Assembly (NCBI RefSeq): GCF_002575655.3
Contig: NC_053037.3
Span: 506,920,544 to 506,984,543 of the forward strand
Direction: 5' to 3'
Source: Aegilops tauschii subsp. strangulata
Lineage: Eukaryota > Streptophyta > Magnoliopsida > Poales > Poaceae
Length of the DNA: 64,000 nucleotides
The position numbers and the translations under genes were made by a program. Under the pieces are notes generated by a model. That model was not told where the DNA came from, did not search any database, and worked only from the letters and a program-made list of their open reading frames with translations. This document shows positions 58,146 through 64,000 of the stretch, one piece after another (position 1 is the first letter of the stretch; each line of letters opens with the position of its first letter).

Positions 58146-60124
58146 TGATACGTCTCCAATGTTTCTATAGTTAGTTATTGTTCTTGCTTTTATATTATCA
58201 ATCTTAAATACTTTATATAATTTGTTATGCAATTTTATATCATTTTTGGGAACTAACCTATTAACCCAGTGCCTAGTGCCAGTTGTTGTTTTCTGCTTGT
58301 TTTTGGTTTCGAGAAAATCAGTACCAAACAGGGTCCAAATGCTACGAAACTTTTGACGATTTTTTTCTCGACAAAAGAGACCCTAGAAGCTTCGGGAGGA
58401 GACCAGACAACAAACAAGGAGACGACAAGGCAACAGGGCGCGCCCTGTTACCTTGTGGGCCCTACGTGGCTCCGTCTGACCTAATTCCACTTCTATAAAT
58501 TCTCAAATATTAGGAAACCATCAGAGAGCCACCCGAAACACTTCTTCCACCGCTGCAAGCTTATGTTCTTCAGCGATCCCATCTGGAGGCCTTTTCCGGC
58601 ACTCTACCGGAGAGGGAATCTATCACGGAGGGCTTCTACATCATCCTTACCGCCTTCCGATGATGCGTGAGTAGTTCACCACAGTCCCACGAGTCCATAG
58701 CCAGCAGCTAGATGGCTTCTTCTCTCTCTTTGATCTTCAATACAATGTTCTCCTCGATCTTCTTGGAGTTCTATCCGATGTAATCTTCTTTTGCGGTGTG
58801 TTTGCTGGGATCCGATGAATTGTGGATTTATGATCAGATTATTCATTGAAAGTAATTGAGTCTTTTTGAACTTTATTATGCATGATTATGATAGCACTGT
58901 ATTTCTCTCCGATCTATCTGTTTGGTTTGGCCAACTAGATTGAGTTATCTTCAGTGGGAGAGGTGCTTTGTAATTGGTTCAATCTTGTGGTGTCCTCACC
59001 TCATGACAGAAGGGGTAGCGAGGCATGTATTTGTATTGTTGCCATTAAGGGTAAAACGATGAGGTTTATTCATATTGCTTGAGTTTATTTTGTCTACATC
59101 ATGTCATCTTGCTTAAAGTGTTACTTTGTTTGTCCTGAACTTAATACCAAAGATGCATGCTGGATAGCGGTCGATTGTTGGAGTAATAGTAGTAGATGCA
59201 GGCAGGAGTCAGTCTACTTGTCAGGGACGTGATGCCTATATGTGTGATCATTGTCATGAATATCATCACGCGCTTTTATATCAATTGCCCAACACTAATT
59301 TGTCTACCCATCGTATGCTATTGTTTCGAGAAAGAAGTCTCTAGTGAAAACTATGGCCCTCGAGTCTACTTTAATCATATTAATAAAACAAAAAATCACT
59401 GTTCAAAAAATCTTCCGATGTATCGCTACTCGGGGGTGACCGATAAGATTATGCCTTATCTTCACCGTTTATCTTTTGGGCTGATTTATCGCTCTGACAA
59501 GTGATTTATCGGGAATCTACCGATAAATCAAACCTATTCATAGCACTATGTTTGCAAAAACTATGTTTATTTGTGTTTTTGTGGACCTTGTTACGCAATT
59601 TATACTGTTGTCCTATTTTTTTGTCATTATATGAGGATTCAAAGGCTAGGAATCTAGGTAATACTTCTGTCCAATATTGTTTTGGTGTTGAATATAGCAT
59701 ATTTTAGTGTTGGGAACCTGGAATTTGCAAAAATATATCCGATTAATAGTCGGCCGATAAAATTGATTAATCGGCCAATTTCTGATTAATCTCTAATCCC
59801 CAGCTGATCGAAACGATAACGATAAGCGATATCCTCAACATTGCCAAAAATATTTTGTTGTAATTTATTTACTTTTCTTTTTATCTATCTACCACTACTA
59901 GATTTAATCCTTGCAAGTAACAAGTTCAACGGGATTGACAACCATCTTGTTCGCGTTGGGTGCAAGTATATGCTTTTGTGTGTGTAGGTGTTGCTAACGA
60001 AGATTTGTGTGGTTCTCCTATTGGTTCGATAACTTTGATTCTCACTGAGGGAAATACTTATCTGCTACTATATTGCTTCATCCTTCCTCTTCGGGGAAAA
60101 TCTCAACGCAACTCACAAGTAGCA
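58146..60124 (+). repeat. 3' LTR of the old Sabrina-related element
   Basis: It begins TGATACGTCTCC and ends CAAGTAGCA, like the younger LTRs, but is heavily diverged. Length is 1979 bp, of which 447 bp is a later MITE. The 5' LTR is not in the window. Confidence 0.88.
59397..59843. mobile_element. hAT-type MITE inside the old LTR
   Basis: This is a 447-bp insertion relative to the young LTRs, with weak terminal inverted repeats (CACTGTTC / CAATGTTG on the opposite strand). It is flanked by CAAAAAAT and CCAAAAAT, an 8-bp duplication with one change, as expected for hAT. It is rich in CGAT/ATCGG words (59440-59520, 59740-59830). No coding sequence. Confidence 0.75.
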
Positions 60125-60302
60125 CCCATCTAGGGGGAGGTCAAGGAAGAAGAAGAAAGAGGGGGCGCTCTCCTCCTCTCTCCTAGCAGCGCCGGAGTGC
60201 CGCCGGGGGAACCATGTTAGCAGCGGCGGGCGCCCCTGGGAGCCTTGCCCGCCACTGCTGGGCTTTTCCCGTCCGCCACTGCTAGGCATTCCCGCGGTAG
60301 TG
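60125..60302. mobile_element. Remnant right end of a second CACTA
   Basis: The minus strand from 60302 begins CACTACCGCGGGAATG. It then has spaced copies of AGCAGTGGCGG (near 60270, 60248 and 60213), a CACTA-style end with subterminal repeats. The rest is cut off by the old Sabrina-related LTR. Its terminal sequence differs from that of the first CACTA. Confidence 0.6.
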
Positions 60303-60724
60303 TACCCATACCTAACGCCTGGCCGCCGGCTGCAGCTCCTTGAGCATATCCGGGCAAGGCGCGAAACCCGGATCGCTGCGGGGCTACCTTCGGATGTGGT
60401 GGATCCAGAGGAGGACTTGGAGGTGGAGGAGGAGGTGGTGGGAGAGGAGGAGCTGGAGGAGGAGGAAGAGGAGCACAAGGAGGACGTGGGAACGTTGGGG
60501 CCGAGGATTTGCAGGCGGAGCAGCAGGCAATCCTCGATTCTCTCCGGTCGGAATCAGCGGCGGAGGCCAAAAGCCATTGTCTGCGGGATGCGGAGGCGGA
60601 GCACGCTGAGGGCGTCGACGAGATGCTCGCTTATATGGATGAAGAGGAGTCGGATCCCTACGACGCGCCCAACTACCCGGCACCCGGTACGGACGTTGTG
60701 GACATCTTCGACGAGGAAGCTTAG
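60303..60724 (+). pseudogene. Broken gene fragment for an acidic protein
   Basis: Directly after the CACTA end, an open frame reads YLTPGRRLQLLEHIRARRET, a Glu-rich run (60408-60480), then shifts frame near 60490. It continues AEDLQAEQQAILDSL, EGVDEMLAYMDEEESDPYDA and VVDIFDEEA, with a TAG stop. Codon use and stop look gene-like and the 5' part is missing. I do not recognise the protein. It may be a host exon hit by the second CACTA or cargo of another element. Confidence 0.45.
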
Positions 60725-61159
60725 TTTATGCTAGCATGGTGTACAGAGTACGTACGTAAGAATTCTTTTGCATGGTTTACATGATTTAAGGGATGAAATA
60801 TGAGGTACACGATGCTTAGCACATGGACACGTCCAATCTATTTTACGGGCATTTAAGGAGCCGGATTTGTCAAGTCTGACAGTAGATGCTCTCACATCAA
60901 AACTACTGCTTGAACAAACCTTTTGAGCTGCGAGTCTAATTTCATCTAGGACGAAGACCTCACGAAGTGCGCAGCGGATCCATGGCCACAAATATCCGGC
61001 GCACGGCTTTGCGGCCGGACAAGGTGCCCTTCCCTTTGACTGCAGGACCGCGTACATGCCCCCAAAGTCCCAATGTCAGGACCACATTTAATGGCCGAGC
61101 TCACGTGACGCAGAAATACAGCAACGCAGTCCCATGTTCAAGTCAACGAACCCAAGCTC
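60725..61159. other. Spacer downstream of the host gene
   Basis: No gene, repeat or RNA was recognised. It contains the 3' flank of the minus-strand gene at 61264-61755. Confidence 0.5.
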
Positions 61160-61165
61160 TTTATT
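61160..61165 (-). terminator. Polyadenylation signal
   Basis: AATAAA on the minus strand, 99 bp beyond the stop codon of the gene at 61264. This is a normal plant 3' UTR distance. Confidence 0.6.
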
Positions 61166-61263
61166 TACTCAAAACGACGAACGAGACAAGAACAAGATCC
61201 AAAACAGAGGCACATCAAGAACGTCCATGGATCTTGAATCCAAGAAGCTTCTTGTTGACTAGA

Positions 61264-61755
61264 CTAGACATGTTTGAACCCAAGAAGCTTCTTGCACGCC
61301 TTGAAGATGTGACCCCTCTTCTTCTTCTTCGTCTCCTTGCCGATCTCGTCGTTGCTCGCCGCGGCGTCTCCCGGCACCGCGGCCTCCGCCACCTGATGCT
61401 TCTTCTGCCCGTCGACCTCCTCGGGCGCCTCGGCGTCGTTGTCGCCGTCGTCCAGGCCGTCGTGGATCCGCCAGTACCCCTCCGAGAGGCCGGACGCCGG
61501 CTGCCTCCGCATGGAGAAGGCCCTCCTCACGGCCGCCTGGAAGCCGCCGCCGCGGTGGGCGCCGGTGGACTTGCTCCGCTCCACGGACGCGAACCTCTGG
61601 GAGGAGGACGAGAGGTTCCTGACGATGGCCGCCGCGCCGACCGCCGCCCCCTCCCACTTGCCCTCCTTCGCCGCGGCCGGGGACGGGGCTGGCTGCGGCT
61701 CCCCGCCGCCGCTGGGCGCCGGAGGGGACGAGGCGAGGTTGCGGTACCCGTTCAT
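61264..61755 (-). CDS. Intact single-exon host gene, small basic plant protein
   Basis: It encodes 163 residues from ATG 61755, chosen for its purine at -3 (GAGGATGA) and open frame to TGA/TAG at 61264. The N-terminus is Pro/Ser/Ala-rich. The middle has SSSSQRFASVERSKST and FQAAVRRAFSMRRQPASGLS, then EGYWRIHDGL. An acidic stretch follows, and a Lys-rich tail ends GHIFKACKKLLGFKHV. The SxxEGYWRIHD core and a final K.C.K-LLGF recall small plant proteins of unknown function, but I cannot name the family. There is no signal peptide or membrane segment. The Ser/Arg segment could be phosphorylated. It is the only unbroken non-transposon gene seen. Confidence 0.75.
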   Translation of the reverse strand: MNGYRNLASSPPAPSGGGEPQPAPSPAAAKEGKWEGAAVGAAAIVRNLSSSSQRFASVERSKSTGAHRGGGFQAAVRRAFSMRRQPASGLSEGYWRIHDGLDDGDNDAEAPEEVDGQKKHQVAEAAVPGDAAASNDEIGKETKKKKRGHIFKACKKLLGFKHV

Positions 61756-62173
61756 CCTCCCGCTTCAGTTTCCGCTGCTGCTGCTGCCGCTGCCGCTACG
61801 AGTGTACTGATCTGCGGGCGTGGGGCTTGTGGCGAGGAGGTTCTCAGGTCCGGGATTTGTACTCGCGTGCGCGGTGGAGTGGATGCGGCGCGTGCGCGGT
61901 GCTCGTCACTCGTCAGCAGCAGCACCGCGGCAGTGGAGAATGAGAACGGAGGGCGTAGTGCTGTGAATGTGAGATCAGCCCCGCCGGCCTTGTCGCGGTG
62001 CTGTGTTGGGTTGGGTTTGGGGCGAGCCGTTTCGGTGGGTTGGGGCCCCGCGGGAGCGTCCAATTTGACCGCCGCGTCAGGGCTCCGGCCACGGGGTTTC
62101 GTGACGCCAATTCGTATCCAGGGGAATTGCTGCGCTACAATCTAGTGCATATGGATTCTTTGTCGCCTTGACA

Positions 62174-62181
62174 TGACGTGT
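62174..62181 (-). promoter_or_regulatory. ACGT-core bZIP-type site
   Basis: TGACGTGT (ACACGTCA on the minus strand) lies about 420 bp upstream of the host gene start. ACGT-core sites of this form are bound by plant bZIP factors, often in stress or ABA response. One site alone is weak evidence. No TATA box was seen near the start. Confidence 0.3.
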
Positions 62182-62740
62182 CACCAACCAAACCATCACC
62201 CTCTTATCTGGCATGAATTCAGGCGCTCCAACAGTGAACGAGCATGCACTCGCTTCCTGGTGCTCGTGGCAAAAGATTAAGCTCAACCGATTCACTATCC
62301 TACTCTGCATATCAAAATACCAATTGTGGAAAAACACTTTCTCCAACGGACACAGCAACATGTTCTTCATAATTCGAGACTCAGCGATAACCGCTGCGTA
62401 CTCGCCATGTCCGATGACTTGGTATCAACCCGTTCGGCACTATAAAAAGTATCGAATTTGGTCGAAATAGTCGCTCGAACGGACTCAACAACGGGCTCTG
62501 CAACATTTTGGTACCCGAGAACTCAAGGGAGGCAATGATGAACAGGGAGCTTCAAGGCAATCAATGTGACCTCAGAGCTCGGGCATTGGCAGATAAGGAG
62601 CTTCGGGGGTGATGACGGTCCTTGGCGAGTGGCGCGATGTGGACGAAGGGCAAAGAGGGCGGCGGCAGGGTGGCGCCGGGTCAAGGGAGGGGCAACATGG
62701 TACAACATGTGGCGGCTAGGGTAGGCTATCATTGGGAGTT
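62182..62740. other. Intergenic stretch, no gene seen
   Basis: No convincing frame or known repeat. A plus-strand TATAAAAAG at 62441-62449 could be a promoter element, but no gene follows it closely. Confidence 0.4.
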
Positions 62741-62762
62741 GTTATTTTTACCTTCGTTCATG

Positions 62763-62902
62763 ATATAGATCGTGTGCAACTCCACCAACTTCATGTGCAA
62801 CTTCTCGACATAATATTGACGATCTCCATGACTACCATTCCGAGAAGTTGCACACGAAGTTGGTGGAGTTGCACACGATCTATATCAATATTATGTCGAG
62901 AA
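62763..62902. repeat. Compound inverted repeat
   Basis: Arms 62763-62807 and 62841-62885 are 45-bp reverse complements with one mismatch, separated by 33 bp. A second pair, 62802-62819 and 62885-62902, is an 18-bp perfect inverted match that overlaps the first arm. The RNA would form a long hairpin or alternate folds. Confidence 0.92.
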
Positions 62903-64000
62903 TTACGTTACCCCCGCGTCGCCTCTCTCTGACGACACGGGGGGAACCCCTCCGGCGCCGCCACCTCCCCTCCTCCCTCCACCCCCCCACCTCGCCGCCG
63001 CCTGAGGAGACCGCCGGCGAAGCCCGGACTGGCTCCAGGGAGGGTGGCGGCGGGGCATCTCTCTGCGAGGCGGCCGGGCGCGGCAAGCTAGGTCGGGCGC
63101 GCGGGCGCGGCTCCGAAGCGGGCGGGTGTGGCTCCGGCGGTCTGTGGGGTGACGCGGCGCGGTGGTGGTCTCGCTCTGGCGCGGCTCCGGCGGTGGGTGG
63201 GCGCGGCGGCGTCTTGGTGGTGCTCCGGCAGCTCCTGGCGCTGTGGATCCGGCGGATGGCGGGGGGTGGCAGCTCCGGGCGTGCGTGGCTGGCTCTGGCC
63301 GGCCCTGGGTTCTCCGGATCCGGCTGCTTCGTTGCGGCGAGAGGCTGTTTGGTGGTCCGGCCGGGCTTGGGCTCGGCAGACAGTGTGGCAGCGCCGGGTG
63401 AAAGCTCTGCCTCGGGCTTCTGGCCGGGGCCGGCGACGCCGACGCCCTCGGGTGCCGCGCTCTTCTTGAAGACGTCGTCGAGGTGTGATGTCTGCCCTGC
63501 TTGTGTCTCTGGTCGGTGAGACCAGTGGTGTGGTGGTGGCTTCTGCTTGGTCATGGTGCGATGGCTTCGTGGGAGGTGTGCGGGTCAGCGGAGGTGCAGT
63601 GCGTGAGGGTGTGGTGTTGGGCGGTGCTCCGGGCGAAGGCTTGCCGGGTTTCTACCGGCCGACGGCGTCGGCGTCCGCGGATGTCATGTCACCTCCTTGG
63701 AGGCGCCGCCGTGGAGTCCACCCCCTGCACATCCTCGGTTCCAGCTCTTCGGGTGAAAGCCTAAGGCCCAGTCGGGTCGGGCGACGGCGTCGGCATCGTC
63801 GCTTCCTCCTTTGGAGCGTCGCCTTGAAGAGCATTGGATCCGTTTGCACTTTCCTTGGGCTGGACTCTCGCGGCATTGCGGTCGGCGGCTGTCTGTCCGG
63901 CAATGTGGATGTTGCGCGACTTCCAGTGTGGCAACGATGGCGGCTTCGAGCGAAGTTGGGCGGCTGCTGAGCTTTGGTAGTCGGTCTCATCCGGCGTGTT
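62903..64000. other. GC-rich tract without a convincing gene
   Basis: The tract is rich in GGCGGC/CTCCGGC words, so long frames are open on both strands by composition. Those tried (62848-63519 plus, 63554-62880 minus) look like random Gly/Ala/Arg/Pro-rich sequence. The GGGTGAAAGCCTAAGGCCC region near 63750-63775 resembles a GC-rich repeat I associate with grass genomes. It may be the start of another element. Confidence 0.4.

Noticed and set aside
62848..63554. Two 223-224-residue open frames in the GC-rich tract
   Set aside because: They overlap on opposite strands, have Gly/Ala/Arg/Pro-rich random composition, and one starts inside the inverted repeat.
1..64000. CRISPR arrays, tRNA or rRNA genes
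   Set aside because: No regularly spaced short repeats and no tRNA-like or rRNA-like sequence were seen; the tRNA-related words are primer-binding sites only.

Overview
The window is plant nuclear DNA, most likely from the wheat group (Triticum/Aegilops). It holds a Copia element of the Angela/WIS/BARE type, two Gypsy elements with Triticeae-style LTRs, a gag-protease-only Gypsy resembling Sabrina, an L1-type LINE, CACTA transposons and short MITEs. Almost all of it is one nest of transposons. Family names are from memory of LTR ends and protein motifs; structures and boundaries were read from the sequence.

Layout: 1-3783 is the leader and 3.6-kb 5' LTR of a minus-strand Gypsy that runs off the left edge. 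From about 3858 to 60124 lies an old Sabrina-related element: internal 3' noncoding DNA at 3858-4292 and 56883-58145, and a 3' LTR at 58146-60124 that itself carries a hAT-type MITE. A Stowaway MITE sits in its internal DNA. A CACTA transposon (4295-56800) inserted into the first bases of that MITE, giving the 3-bp duplication ACT. The CACTA keeps one minus-strand gene (ORF2) and no visible transposase. It was hit three times: by a Gypsy at 6736-23430 (duplication GTGTG), which holds an Angela-type Copia at 9713-17616; by a LINE at about 23903-31263; and by a second Gypsy, 'Gypsy B', at 33185-55491, which holds a Sabrina-like element at 35495-43745 (duplication GCCGG).

Both large Gypsy elements carry, between their protease/pol region and 3' LTR, an intron-containing gene on the opposite strand with its own TATA-like box. 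The two genes share N-terminal motifs and a coiled-coil plan. This is the most unusual functional content in the window. The first Gypsy has lost reverse transcriptase and integrase but still has this gene.

The right edge (60125-64000) leaves the nest. It has a remnant end of a second CACTA, a broken acidic-protein gene fragment next to it, one intact single-exon host gene on the minus strand (61264-61755, 163 aa, function not recognised) with a polyadenylation signal, a compound inverted repeat (62763-62902), and a GC-rich tract without a convincing gene. No rRNA, tRNA or CRISPR features were seen.

By-eye LTR divergence is about 1.3% for the Copia, 2.5-3% for the Sabrina-like element, 4% for Gypsy B and 5% for the first Gypsy, which fits the nesting order.
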